64,000 nt of DNA. Source: JALOKP01 sp963800865. GTDB taxonomy: Bacteria; Acidobacteriota; Polarisedimenticolia; J045. The notes below the pieces were generated by a model, which saw only the letters and a program-made list of their open reading frames with translations, was not told the DNA's origin and did no database searches. Of this stretch, positions 17,884-26,321 are shown piece after piece (position 1 is the first letter of the stretch; each line of letters begins with the position of its first letter). The position numbers and the translations under genes were made by a program. The DNA lies in assembly GCA_963800865.1 (NCBI GenBank), contig CAWDCL010000003.1, positions 191,926-255,925 of the forward strand, written 5' to 3'.

Positions 17884-19653
17884 ATGACTAACATGGCGGG
17901 CATGGAACAGCTTCGGGCGGCGGCCCACCGCCTGAAGCCCGAACGAAGCCAGCTCGCGGCCGACCTGGTGGCCGCACTCACCTTCGCCGTGGTCAACGTG
18001 CCGCAGGCGATGGGGCACGCGCTGCTGGCGACCGTCAACCCACTGCTCGGCATCTATACGTTGATGGTCGCGGTGCCGATCGGCGCCGTTTTCTCCAGCT
18101 CGGTCTTCATGAACGTGTCGACGACCGGGGCGCTCGCCGTGGCCGCCGGGGTGGTGCTGGTCGAGTTTCCTGCCGGCCAGAGGGTGGAGACTCTGGTCGT
18201 GCTGGTGCTGCTGGTGGGTGCGATCCAGCTGCTCGCAGGCTTGCTCCGACTGGGTACCCTGATCCGTTTCGTCTCCAACGCGGTGATGACCGGCTTCCTC
18301 AACGGCGTGGCCGTGCTGATCATCCTGGGCCAGTTGAGCGACCTGACGGGCTACCAGAGCAGCTTCTCGAACCGTGTGGCCCAAGCGCTGGATCTTCTGT
18401 TACGGATCCGCCAGCTCAACCCGCAGACCACGACCATCGGCGCGCTCACGCTGGCGCTGATCTTGGGGTTGCTGTGGCTCAAGGCCTTGCGGCGGTTCGC
18501 CTTCATCATCGCCATCGCCGTGGCGACGGTTGTGTTGGCCCTGCTGACCCTGCCGGCCCTGCCCACGGCTGCAAACTTCGCCGCGGTCCCGACGGTTGGC
18601 GGCATTGCAGCCATTCCGCGTTCCCTGCCCCAACTGGAGCTGCCCCAGCTGTCGCTGGTCCTGTCGCTGTTGCTGCCGGCCTTGTCCATCGCCATCATCG
18701 GTCTGGTCCAGGGCGCAGGCGTCAGCCAGGGCACGCCCAACCCCGACGGCCGCTTCCCGGACGTGTCGCGCGACTTCCTGGGCCAGGGCGCTGCCAACAT
18801 GGCCACCAGCCTCGTCGGCGGCATTCCGGCGGGGGGGTCGGTCTCAGGCACGGCGCTGATCGTGGGCGCAGGAGCCAAATCGCGCTGGGGCAATATCTTC
18901 GTCGGGCCGTTCGTGGCCCTGATCGTCTTGCTGGCCGGGCCGCTGGTGGAGCGGGTGCCCATGCCCGCGCTAGCCGCCTTGCTGATCGTCGCCGGGTTCC
19001 AGGGCCTGCGCGTGGAAGAGGCGGTGATGGCCTGGAAGACTGCCCGGATCTCGAGGCTGGTCATGCTCGTGACCTTCATCGCCACCTTGATCGTCCCGCT
19101 GCAATTTGCGGTCTTGTTCGGTGTCGCCCTGAGCATCCTGCTGAACACCATTCGCCAATCGAACAAGGTCGTCGTGACACAGTGGGTCCTGCAGCAGGAA
19201 GGCTTTCCGCTGGAACAGCCGCCGCCCAGCCGGTTGCCCAGCCACCAACTCACGATCTTGCATGTCTATGGCAGCCTGTTCTTCGCCGCGGCCAAGAACA
19301 CGGAAGAGATGCTGCCTGCGGTCGCCGACGCCACCCACGCCGTGGTCGCCATCAACCTGCGCGGCAAGAGCGAGATCGGAAGTACGTTCGTGACCGTGTT
19401 GCAGCGCTATTCCCAGGCGCTGCAGGGCAGACAAAGCAAACTGATGCTGGTCGGCGTGGATCCGCTCGTTCGCGACCAGCTGGCGAAGACCGGGGTGCTC
19501 AAGTTCATCGGCGACGAGAACGTGTTCCTGGCCACACCACAGCTCGGCGCGGCACTGAACCAGGCGATAGCGGCGGCCAACACCTGGCTCGCCCAGCGCG
19601 CGGGCGACTCGGCGCCGGCGAGCGATCGCGCGGATCGTTCCGTCGACCACTGA
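17884..19653 (+). CDS. SulP-family anion transporter with STAS domain
   Basis: 589-residue carrier. About ten to twelve membrane helices (residues 20-440) include the SulP signature near the N-terminus (VNVPQAMGHALLATVNPLLG IYT region) and GGIPAGGSVSGTAL. The STAS domain covers about 450-560 (LTILHVYGSLFFAAA, HAVVAINLRGKSEIGSTFV). SulP proteins move sulfate, bicarbonate or dicarboxylates by H+ or Na+ symport or exchange; the substrate here is undetermined. The start context is weak; ATG 17884 is the first of several in-frame Mets. The C-terminal 40 residues have a degraded relative at 27882-28025. Coding from about 18000 on is slightly less GC3-extreme than in its neighbours. Confidence 0.92.
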   Translation: MTNMAGMEQLRAAAHRLKPERSQLAADLVAALTFAVVNVPQAMGHALLATVNPLLGIYTLMVAVPIGAVFSSSVFMNVSTTGALAVAAGVVLVEFPAGQRVETLVVLVLLVGAIQLLAGLLRLGTLIRFVSNAVMTGFLNGVAVLIILGQLSDLTGYQSSFSNRVAQALDLLLRIRQLNPQTTTIGALTLALILGLLWLKALRRFAFIIAIAVATVVLALLTLPALPTAANFAAVPTVGGIAAIPRSLPQLELPQLSLVLSLLLPALSIAIIGLVQGAGVSQGTPNPDGRFPDVSRDFLGQGAANMATSLVGGIPAGGSVSGTALIVGAGAKSRWGNIFVGPFVALIVLLAGPLVERVPMPALAALLIVAGFQGLRVEEAVMAWKTARISRLVMLVTFIATLIVPLQFAVLFGVALSILLNTIRQSNKVVVTQWVLQQEGFPLEQPPPSRLPSHQLTILHVYGSLFFAAAKNTEEMLPAVADATHAVVAINLRGKSEIGSTFVTVLQRYSQALQGRQSKLMLVGVDPLVRDQLAKTGVLKFIGDENVFLATPQLGAALNQAIAAANTWLAQRAGDSAPASDRADRSVDH

Positions 19654-19758
19654 AACGGCGTTCGGTCGGCGATCGGCCCGAAGTGCCTTCGACAGACACC
19701 CCGCCAGTCATCGCTCAAACGATTGCGGTTCACCCGTTGTCTGAATCGCGTGCAGCGG

Positions 19759-19988
19759 CCCGGCTGGGACGCGCGGAGGTTCGCCGCAGCGGCGGAGCTT
19801 CGGTGCAGGGCCTGCGGCTGATGATCGACCCGGGCCGCGGCCTGGGAGAGACCGCCCGGCGTGCGGCGCAGGCGTGGCGCTACACGGAGCCCCTGCGCGA
19901 GGGGCAGCCCGTGCGCGTCTGGAAAACCGAGGTCGTGGAATTCGAACTGCCGGCCGACGAGGCCGGTGACGGGACGGAGAGCCGGTAA
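19759..19988 (+). pseudogene. TonB C-terminal domain stub joined to an IS91-tail scrap
   Basis: From about 19803 the plus strand reads GLRLMIDPGRGLGETARRAA, then QAWRYTEPLREGQPVRVWKT, then VVEFELP and a stop at 19986. A-x2-WRY-x-P-x4-G-x-PV-VW is the C-terminal TonB box-binding domain pattern. The preceding 45 bases (about 19759-19802, ...ggctgggacgcgcggagg...) match the non-coding tail of the IS91-like repeat copies (for example near 32606). Only a 60-codon stub remains, without start codon or transmembrane part. Confidence 0.6.
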
Positions 19989-20045
19989 CGACCCGGGCTA
20001 TTCCTTCGTCGCCTTGCGCTCCGCCTTCCTGCGCTCCGGAAGATC

Positions 20046-20077
20046 GCGTCAACGGTCGCTTAAAGTCCAGTCCCGGG
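20046..20077. repeat. 32-bp direct repeat, copy 1, flanking the glycine-zipper gene
   Basis: GCGTCAACGGTCGCTTAAAG followed by TCCAGTCCCGGG, 15 bases beyond the 3' end of the minus-strand gene 20092-20715. It matches copy 2 (20785-20816) at 28 of 32 positions in the same orientation. Confidence 0.7.
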
Positions 20078-20091
20078 AACCGGCCCGCTGG

Positions 20092-20715
20092 TCATTCTCC
20101 GCACAACAGGCGCATGCGACGCTCGGCGATCGAGAAAGCCTCGTCGGTCTCGGCGCTCAGAACCTGCTCTTTCGCCTGGTCGCAGGCGTTCGCGGCCTGC
20201 ACGTCGGAATCGCGCGCGGGCGCCTCGGCCGGCGGGCCGGCAGCCGGCGTGGGGGCTGGCGTTGCAGGCCGAGCCGCCGCCGCGGTTGTGCAGCGGTCGT
20301 CTGGCACCAGCCGGATGTTGCTGAACTGCCCCTGCTCGACCGCAACGCAATCACCGATGCGTTTGCCTACCTGATCGGAAATGACGCGGATGGTTGTCTT
20401 GCCGTTAATGAGGACCGTGTACTCGAACGCCTGCGAACGTCCGGCGACGGTGCCGACACCCCGACCGGCGGCCGCGCCACCCACGCCACGCAGCGCGCGA
20501 TTGCTGCCGGACTGCCCGCGGCCGGAGGCCAAGCCGACGGCGCCGCCCACGATGGTGCCGACGGCCTGGCTCGACGAGTCGGTAACGGTCGTGGCAGTGA
20601 CATTGGTGATGCGCCCGTACTGCACCCTCGACTGGGCGTCGGCCGGCGACGGGATCAGCGCGAGGGCAGCTGCGGCAGCGGCCATCGAGGCGTGGGCGAA
20701 GGGGGTGCGGCGCAT
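20092..20715 (-). CDS. Exported glycine-zipper (SlyB/2TM-like) protein
   Basis: 207-residue envelope protein. A signal peptide (to about residue 27, SPADA-Q) is followed by VQYGRITNVTATTVTDSSSQ and then a glycine-zipper segment AVGTIVGGAVGLASGRGQ, as in SlyB/PcpH/Rick_17kDa proteins. The middle (FEYTVLINGKTTIRVISDQV) is the beta-rich part usual for these proteins. An Ala/Pro linker (about 145-170) leads to a C-terminal helix ending RRMRLLCGE. There is no lipobox Cys at the signal cleavage site, so it is probably soluble or membrane-embedded through the zipper. It is flanked by 32-bp direct repeats. Confidence 0.82.
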   Translation of the reverse strand: MRRTPFAHASMAAAAAALALIPSPADAQSRVQYGRITNVTATTVTDSSSQAVGTIVGGAVGLASGRGQSGSNRALRGVGGAAAGRGVGTVAGRSQAFEYTVLINGKTTIRVISDQVGKRIGDCVAVEQGQFSNIRLVPDDRCTTAAAARPATPAPTPAAGPPAEAPARDSDVQAANACDQAKEQVLSAETDEAFSIAERRMRLLCGE

Positions 20716-20784
20716 GGTCTGGCTCCTAGGGTGAGAGGGTAACTTCGGCGAAAAAGTGAGGAAGGATATGCGAACCGGATGGTG

Positions 20785-20816
20785 GCGTCAACGGTCTCGT
20801 GAAGTCCGGTCCCGGG
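20785..20816. repeat. 32-bp direct repeat, copy 2, flanking the glycine-zipper gene
   Basis: GCGTCAACGGTCTCGTGAAG followed by TCCGGTCCCGGG, 70 bases upstream of the start codon of the gene at 20092-20715. Same orientation as copy 1 at 20046-20077, four mismatches. Confidence 0.7.
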
Positions 20817-20913
20817 CCTGTCGTCTTACTGAATGGTAAAGGAAGCCACCCCCTGCCGGGTTGACGGGGCACCGGGGGGTCACCAGTCTCCCGGACGGGA
20901 AGGAGCCGGCAGG

Positions 20914-20996
20914 ATGGCCTGGTTCCGGAAAGACAGGAAACCCAGGTTCCAGCCAGACGAGCGCACCAGCCAGATCCCCGAGGGGCTCTGGATCAG
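20914..20996 (+). pseudogene. accD: accD 5' stub (acetyl-CoA carboxylase beta) cut by an IS91-type end
   Basis: ATG at 20914 with AAGGAG at 20900-20905 opens MAWFRKDRKPRFQPDERTSQ and then IPEGLWI. This is the conserved N-terminus of carboxyltransferase subunit beta, normally followed by the first zinc Cys pair. Here, after LWIS, the sequence switches at 20996 to GAGGATAGGCGATTC, the terminal core of the IS91-like repeat family. Only 27 codons remain and no zinc finger, so the gene copy is dead. Since accD is usually essential, another copy should exist elsewhere. Confidence 0.75.
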
Positions 20997-21002
20997 TGAG
21001 GA

Positions 21003-21240
21003 TAGGCGATTCAGGCCGGCTGGTCCCCGATCCGAAGGCGGCCGAGGCCCTCATGGCCGGGTACCAGGCGTACCCCTACGCGCAACGCGAGAATCCCCGG
21101 AAGACCCGGATCATCGCCGCGAAAGGCCAGAAGTGGAGCGGCTGGCCCGAGGGCGCGATGGAGTTCTGGCGGCTGCTCGCCAAGATGCTCGCCTTTGCGC
21201 AGGACCGGGCGAACAACGCCCTCGGACTCGGCGCCCAGGT
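21003..21240 (+). pseudogene. Internal fragment of a DUF1254/DUF1214 protein
   Basis: Plus-strand frame reads DPKAAEALMAGYQAYPYAQR then ENPRKTRIIAAKGQKWSGWP and EGAMEFWRLLAKMLAFAQD. The Y-x-YPL/YPYAQ-x2-NP...K-W-x-G-x-P spacing matches the middle of DUF1254 proteins such as those at 45-50 kb. It has neither start nor C-terminus, and begins just after the IS91-type end that cuts accD. Assignment from pattern memory. Confidence 0.5.
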
Positions 21241-21317
21241 CCTGATCGCTTCGACAGCCTGCTCGGGGTCGCTGCCCGGACCGCTCCGCGCAGCGACCCC
21301 TCCAGCGGCTGATCGGC

Positions 21318-22607
21318 CTAGAATTTCCACGTCGCGTTGATGTTGGCGAACGACAGCCAGGTGCCCGCGTATTCGCCGGCGACGCGGCCCGCGAGCGGGC
21401 CTCGTTCCTCGTCCACCGTCGGACTCCCGTTCCAGACGAACTCGTAGGCGAAGTGGATCGCGAGGTTCTCCTTCACCGCGTATCCCGCGCCGATGCCGAA
21501 GCGCCAGGCCCAGCCGATCGGCAGGGCGAGCGAGCGCGTCGAGGAGTCGCTCATGCTGCTGTCGTAGGCGACACCGAAGTCGAGCGACCATGGGTCGCAG
21601 ATCTGGTGCTGGGCGCCGAGCGCGGCGTGCCAGGTGTCCTTGTACGGTACGGCGGTGGTCAGGTCCTTCGGCTGCGGCGTGGCAATCTCGACGTCGACCT
21701 TGCCGAAGGCCGACCAGTCCTGCCAGCCGACGTTGCCGAGCAGGGCCCAGTCGGCGCTCACCGCGTCGTAGAAGCTGACCATCGCCCCCTGGGGAACGGT
21801 CATGCCGAGGTCGACCTGCGCGCCGAGCAGGCCCGTCCGGGCCAGGACCTCTCTCAGGACGGGACCCAGCTTCGAGAAATCCGGCGCGTCCTTGAAGTCC
21901 AGCTTGAGCGGCGAGTTGTAGGTCACGCCGATGCGGGTCGCCTGGGAGGGCTCCCAGAGCAGCCCGGCGTTGCCGCCGAAGCCCCAGCTCTCGTCCTGCA
22001 GCTCGAACTGGCCGTCGCCGAGGCTCGGGGAGAGGTTGTTGATCGCCACCGTGTTGTCGAGGATGCCGTACATCGCGTTCAAGGCGACGCCGAGCGAGAC
22101 GGTGTCGCTGACCTTGAATGCGATCGCCGGCATCGCCGACACGCCCAGCAGCGTCCCCGTCTGCACGTAGTAGCGGCCGACCCAGTCGTCGTCGTACTCG
22201 AGCGCGAGTCCGAAGTTGGAGAAGATGCCGAACCCGATCGTCGCCTTGGGCGAGAGCTGGTGGGTGTAGAAGATGCTGGCAGCGGGGACAAACCCGATCG
22301 CGTTGCCCCCGTTGCCGCCGGAGGTCGTCGTGAGACCGTTGGGATCGAACTCGAGCGAGCCGTAGAGCAGCTGCCCGCCGACCAGCAGCTGCGAGCCGGA
22401 GAGCCGGGTCATCCCGGCGGGGTTGGTCAGCACGGTGCCGGGATCCTGCGCCCGCGCCGCGTAGCCGGCCGCGGCGAGCCCGAGGTCGGGCGTGCCGATC
22501 TCGTAGAGCGTCAGGCCGCCGGCGTAAGTGAGGCCCGCGCCGGCGACAACGACGAGTCCGAACGCGAGGTGGATCGAGAGAAGCTTCAGAGTCCTGGCCA
22601 GAGGCAT
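21318..22607 (-). CDS. FadL/TodX-family outer-membrane transport protein
   Basis: 429-residue outer-membrane beta-barrel for hydrophobic molecules (fatty acids, aromatics). A signal peptide (LLSIHLAFGLVVVAGAGLTYA) precedes the plug domain, which holds the FadL hallmark DPGTVLTNPAGMTRL (NPA motif); alternating strands run to a C-terminal aromatic, ...NINATWKF, the outer-membrane barrel end signal. Start ATG 22607 follows AAGGAG at a 7-base distance; an upstream Met is in frame but lacks a ribosome site. Substrate unknown. It fits the idea of hydrophobic ester uptake shared with the nearby sulfatases. Confidence 0.92.
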   Translation of the reverse strand: MPLARTLKLLSIHLAFGLVVVAGAGLTYAGGLTLYEIGTPDLGLAAAGYAARAQDPGTVLTNPAGMTRLSGSQLLVGGQLLYGSLEFDPNGLTTTSGGNGGNAIGFVPAASIFYTHQLSPKATIGFGIFSNFGLALEYDDDWVGRYYVQTGTLLGVSAMPAIAFKVSDTVSLGVALNAMYGILDNTVAINNLSPSLGDGQFELQDESWGFGGNAGLLWEPSQATRIGVTYNSPLKLDFKDAPDFSKLGPVLREVLARTGLLGAQVDLGMTVPQGAMVSFYDAVSADWALLGNVGWQDWSAFGKVDVEIATPQPKDLTTAVPYKDTWHAALGAQHQICDPWSLDFGVAYDSSMSDSSTRSLALPIGWAWRFGIGAGYAVKENLAIHFAYEFVWNGSPTVDEERGPLAGRVAGEYAGTWLSFANINATWKF

Positions 22608-22723
22608 GTATCGCTCCTTTCCCGACAAGGTGGCCCGGGGATGCGCCCCGAGCGAGGTCCGAATCTCAGGGGTCGAGTGGATCGAGGAATCGGTCGAAGT
22701 GACGATCCTCCTTGCTCGCAGCT

Positions 22724-22924
22724 TCACGGCTTCCTGCGGGAGTACAGGAGCTCCGTGATCTCGAACAGCTTGCCAGCCGGCTCCATCGCGCTGTCCAGGG
22801 CCTTCGCGAGCGCCGCGTCGCCCGCGGCCGTCTTCGCCTCCTGTGCCCCCGCGCCGGACGCGGGCCCGAGCACGGTGGCCAACCCCACGAAATCGCGACT
22901 GCGACAGCGACTTCTCATCGTCAT
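22724..22924 (-). CDS. Small ORF, possibly exported, function unknown
   Basis: 66 codons starting at ATG 22924 after AGAGGGAGA. The peptide runs through a weakly hydrophobic stretch (VGLATVLGPASGAGA-Q) to a helix ALAKALDSAMEPAGKLFEIT. It looks like a short precursor of a periplasmic helical peptide, but the hydrophobic core is poor and the 5' part may be frame-damaged. It lies 116 bases upstream of fadL on the same strand. Confidence 0.35.
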   Translation of the reverse strand: MTMRSRCRSRDFVGLATVLGPASGAGAQEAKTAAGDAALAKALDSAMEPAGKLFEITELLYSRRKP

Positions 22925-22999
22925 TCTCCCTCTTGCCGCCGAAACCACGATCCGGTTGCCGGTCCGGTCTTCCTCGGGGCTAAGGCTTGCAAGCGCCAA

Positions 23000-23440
23000 G
23001 CGAACTCAGGACATGCATGATACGCGTTCTTGCGGTCGTCCGGAACGACCCGCGCCGTTCCGTCGACCGCGCCGACCGCGAGGTCCTGAGCCAGGGCCTG
23101 CTTCCGGACCGTCCACCCCGGGCGCGCCGGCTCTCCCTGCGGCGTGGCCCTCCCCGTCGATCGTGGGCGATCCGCCGCCGGGACCGGACCGATCGCTCCA
23201 CCGCGCTCCCGGGGCCCGCCGCCGACCGCTTCGTCGCCATCGCCCGGCGCAAGGACGGCCACAGCGCCCGCTACGGCCGCCACGGCGACACCTCATCCTG
23301 CGCGGCGGGACACTCTCCATCGGCGCCGCCGGCAGCGGCAGCATTCTCGCCAGCGACATCCCCGCGAAGGCCCCGCGCGGCAGGCTCGAGTCGCGCGCGG
23401 TCATCGACGGCAGACTCGAGGCCCCGTCCGGCTTCGCGAC
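23000..23440. other. Decayed GC-rich region, no gene recognised
   Basis: All long frames here are Arg/Pro-rich and mutually overlapping, as expected of non-coding GC-rich DNA. A short plus-strand stretch (LRGGTLSIGAAGSGSILASD) looks more protein-like but cannot be extended or named. Confidence 0.4.
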
Positions 23441-23800
23441 GCCGGACGGTGGTGTGGCAAATCCCGGAAGGCCGCGCGATCGCGGCCAGCCAGCAGAAGA
23501 GCGACGAGCGGGATGCGGAGCTGCTGGCGCGCCTGGGGCGCGTGGATCCGCGGCTGCCTTGTCCGGTGCAACCGCGCAGCGAGCAGGTCCAAGCCGACCT
23601 GGCCGTGGTCCGGGCGCGTCGATGTGGCGGTGCGCTCCCGGACGCAGTGGTCAACGCGTCCGCGGTTTGGCGAAGCCACAGGACTGGTTCCGCGCGTCGA
23701 CCCGGCGCGGATCGAGACGTGCCGCCTCGGCTCGACGCTCTGCGGCGGACCGGATCGGCGCCCAGCGTTGCGGCGAACGGCCACACTCGCCGAGCCTGAC
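23440..23800 (+). mobile_element. IS110-family transposase remnant, frameshifted
   Basis: One frame reads KSDERDAELLARLGRVDPRL then CPVQPRSEQVQADLAVVRAR, the conserved K-x-DxxDAxxLA region that holds one catalytic Asp of the RuvC-like DEDD domain of IS110 transposases. The following homologous part (RDVAVRSRTQ, then RGLAKPQDWFR) lies in the other two frames, so at least two indels have occurred. No C-terminal Tnp_20 domain or ends are visible. Confidence 0.65.
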
Positions 23801-23890
23801 GACGCCGCGCGGTCGACCGGTGGATAAGGTGGACTCGATACGCTAAAATCGACCCGGACTCCTTTCTGGTCCTCAGAAAAGGGCTTTGAG

Positions 23891-24286
23891 ATGAATGACC
23901 AACCACCAAGAAGAGAAGTGTCCAACGAACTTGCCCGGGAGCGCAGCCGCCAGGCCTCGGACCGGACCCTCATGGCCTGGATTCGCACTTCCCTGTCGCT
24001 CATCGGCTTCGGCTTCGCAGTAGCCAATTTCCGAGCCGTTCTCGTGAACACCGGGCTGGTGAGCCCCCCTCGAGAACAGATAACCGTGGCCCTGGCTTTT
24101 GGGTTGAGTTTCATTGGCCTGGGTGTCCTCGGTCTGGTGGCAGCCACGTTCCAGCACTGGAACATCCTCCAGCACCTCAAGAGAAGTGACTTCGAATACA
24201 CCGGATTCCGGCCGCTGGTGCTGCTCGAGGCTATCCTGCTCATTCTCATCGGCTTATCTGCTTTTGTGGCAATATTGTTATATTGA
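23891..24286 (+). CDS. YidH-family (DUF202) inner-membrane protein
   Basis: 131 residues with three membrane helices and the DUF202 signature near the N-terminus: ELARERSRQASDRTLMAWIR followed by TSLSLIGFGFAVANF. Helices at about 35-53, 72-92 and 107-128. The family function is unknown; members resemble the E. coli YidH/YidG pair. Base composition is noticeably less GC-rich than in the surroundings (it ends gcaatattgttatattga), suggesting recent acquisition. No partner gene nearby. Confidence 0.88.
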   Translation: MNDQPPRREVSNELARERSRQASDRTLMAWIRTSLSLIGFGFAVANFRAVLVNTGLVSPPREQITVALAFGLSFIGLGVLGLVAATFQHWNILQHLKRSDFEYTGFRPLVLLEAILLILIGLSAFVAILLY

Positions 24287-24833
24287 TGTTGCCTCCCGTC
24301 TAGCCATTGCGGTCGACTTGTCCTTCGAAGAGCGGCTGACGGAGGATCGGCTTCGAAGTCCTCGTGTCGCCGGCCGGACCGGTCAGTTACCGGCCCCAGA
24401 AGGCGCGGAGCGCCCGATCCGGAGTGGCCCCGCGATTGAGGAAGCGCCTCGCGCCGGGGGAGTGTGTGCTGGTGTCCTCCCGTCACCGGCCTGCGGGGGC
24501 CATGGAGCCGCCCGCGCGGCGCTCGGCGGCCACTGACTCCGGGAGCGGCTCCGCGTCAGCCGCGGTCCACCCCGCGGCTGTTACCCTGAGCCCATGGTGA
24601 AACGCGGGCCATTTCGCCTGTCCTCCGGCGGATCGCGGGTCCACAGGTCGACCGTGACTCCGCCTCACCGGAACTGCCACCGGGACCGAGGATCACGACC
24701 AGGACGGCTTCGTTCCGAGGATGGTCGCTCGACACGCTGAGATCCACGAGGCTAGAAGACGCCTCCCCTCCGATGGTAAGATCCGCCGCACTCTTGCCCC
24801 CCGAACGCACCGGAACACCGCAGGATCGACGCC
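24287..24833. other. Intergenic debris containing a dispersed 67-bp repeat
   Basis: 547 bases without a credible gene. It contains the 67-bp repeat listed at 24546-24612. The final about 60 bases precede the maturase gene and contain only a weak ribosome site (CAGGATCG). Confidence 0.4.
24546..24612. repeat. Dispersed 67-bp repeat, copy 1 (partner at 57027-57093)
   Basis: Starts CGGCTCCGCGTCAGCCGCGG and ends ACGCGGGCCAT. Compared with 57027-57093 I count 9 mismatches in 67, no gaps, same orientation. Most differences are transitions. It may be a fragment of a mobile element or of a conserved gene end: the minus strand of both copies reads similar peptides (TAAGWTAADAEP and TAAEWTSADAEP). Confidence 0.65.
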
Positions 24834-26234
24834 ATGACCGACATTGCCAGACCCGACGTGCCGCTCCCGCCGTTGCCGGCCGGCGCGCCGCCGGGCTTCC
24901 ACCTTCTGGCGAAGCCGAGCGGGGCCACCTGCAACATCGACTGCACCTACTGCTTCTTCCTGTCCAAGGACGCGCTGTACCCGAACGAGAAGAGCCGGAT
25001 GTCCGCGGCCACGCTCGAGGCCTACATCCGCCAGCTGCTGGAGTCGCACCGCACGCCCGAGGTCACCGTGGCCTGGCAGGGCGGAGAGCCGTCGCTGATG
25101 AGGCTCGATTTCTTCCGGCGCGCGGTCGAGCTCGTCGAGAGGTTCCGCCGGCCCGGCCAGGTCGTGCAGCACACCTTCCAGACCAACGGCCTGCTGCTCG
25201 ACGACGAGTGGTGCACCTTCTTCAAGGAGCATGAGTTCCTGGTCGGACTCAGCGTCGACGGCCCGCGCGAGCTCCACGACACCTACCGGAAGGACCGCCG
25301 CGGGAAGGGGACCTTCGACCTCGTGATGCGGGGCTGGCGGGCCCTGCAGCGGAACTCGGTCGACTTCAACATCCTGTGTACGGTCAACGCCGCCAACCAG
25401 GGCCACGGCCGCGCGGTCTACCGCTTCTTTCGCGACGAGCTCGGCGCGAAGTGGGTGCAGTTCATCCCGATCATCGAGCGCGCCACCGAGGAGACGATCG
25501 CGATCGCCAACCGCGGCTGGAGCGAGCAGCCGGGCCGCCAGCGCCTGCTCTACACCCAGACCGGCAGCCTGGTGACCGAGCGCACGGTGGGCGGCGAGCA
25601 GTACGGCCGCTTCCTGGTGGACGTCTTCGAAGAGTGGGTGCGCCACGACGTGGCCCAGGTCTTCGTCCAGCTCTTCGACGTGACGCTCGAGGCGTACTTC
25701 GGCCGACACCTGCTCTGCATCCACGCCCCGACCTGCGGCTACGGCCCGGTGCTCGAGCACAACGGCGACCTCTACTCCTGCGATCACTTCGTCGAGCCGC
25801 GCTTCCGGCTGGGCAACATCCACGAGAGGCACATGCTGGAGCTCGTGGCCTCGCCCGAGCAACGGAAATTCGGGCAGGACAAGCGCGACACGCTGACGGC
25901 ACAGTGTCAGCGTTGCGAGGTCAGGCACTTGTGCCACGGCGGCTGTCCGAAGGACCGCTTCGCCCTCTCGCGCGACGGCGACCCGGGACACAACTACCTC
26001 TGCCCGGGACTGGAGCTGTTCTTCACCCACACGCGCCCGGCGATGCAGGCCATGGGCCGGCTGCTGCAGCAGGGCCGGCCGCCCTCCGACGTGATGGCAC
26101 AGGTCGCCGCCGAGGACGCGAGGCGCGGGCCCTACGAGCCCTGCCCCTGCGGGAGCGGGCGCAAGTTCCGCTTCTGCCACGGCGACAGCGCTCCGGACTC
26201 GCCGTTCAGCCGCGCCCCCGGCGGTGCGGAGTGA
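24834..26234 (+). CDS. Anaerobic sulfatase-maturing radical SAM enzyme with C-terminal SEC-C motif
   Basis: 466 residues. It converts the active-site Cys or Ser of a sulfatase to formylglycine without oxygen. The radical SAM cluster site is C33NIDCTYC40; AWQGGEPSLM is the SAM-binding GGE motif; the SPASM part holds auxiliary cluster cysteines (CIHAPTCGYG, YSCDHF, CQRCEVRHLCHGGCPKDR). Residues 434-450 add a zinc-binding SEC-C motif (EPCPCGSGRKFRFCHG) that anSMEs do not usually need. The gene is 87 bases upstream of a Cys-type sulfatase on the same strand, its obvious client. The presence of an anSME implies at least occasional anaerobic growth. Confidence 0.94.
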   Translation: MTDIARPDVPLPPLPAGAPPGFHLLAKPSGATCNIDCTYCFFLSKDALYPNEKSRMSAATLEAYIRQLLESHRTPEVTVAWQGGEPSLMRLDFFRRAVELVERFRRPGQVVQHTFQTNGLLLDDEWCTFFKEHEFLVGLSVDGPRELHDTYRKDRRGKGTFDLVMRGWRALQRNSVDFNILCTVNAANQGHGRAVYRFFRDELGAKWVQFIPIIERATEETIAIANRGWSEQPGRQRLLYTQTGSLVTERTVGGEQYGRFLVDVFEEWVRHDVAQVFVQLFDVTLEAYFGRHLLCIHAPTCGYGPVLEHNGDLYSCDHFVEPRFRLGNIHERHMLELVASPEQRKFGQDKRDTLTAQCQRCEVRHLCHGGCPKDRFALSRDGDPGHNYLCPGLELFFTHTRPAMQAMGRLLQQGRPPSDVMAQVAAEDARRGPYEPCPCGSGRKFRFCHGDSAPDSPFSRAPGGAE

Positions 26235-26321
26235 CGAGAATTCGCCCGCCGCGACACCCGTGGCGTAGGCGCCGGTCTTGAGGCAAACTGCCAGCCCGGC
26301 AGTGTGGAAAAGGAGGGAAGT

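Noticed and set aside
21453..23846. Plus-strand frame of 797 codons over fadL and the IS110 region
   Set aside because: First half is the complement of fadL; the second half only happens to include part of the decayed IS110 frame.
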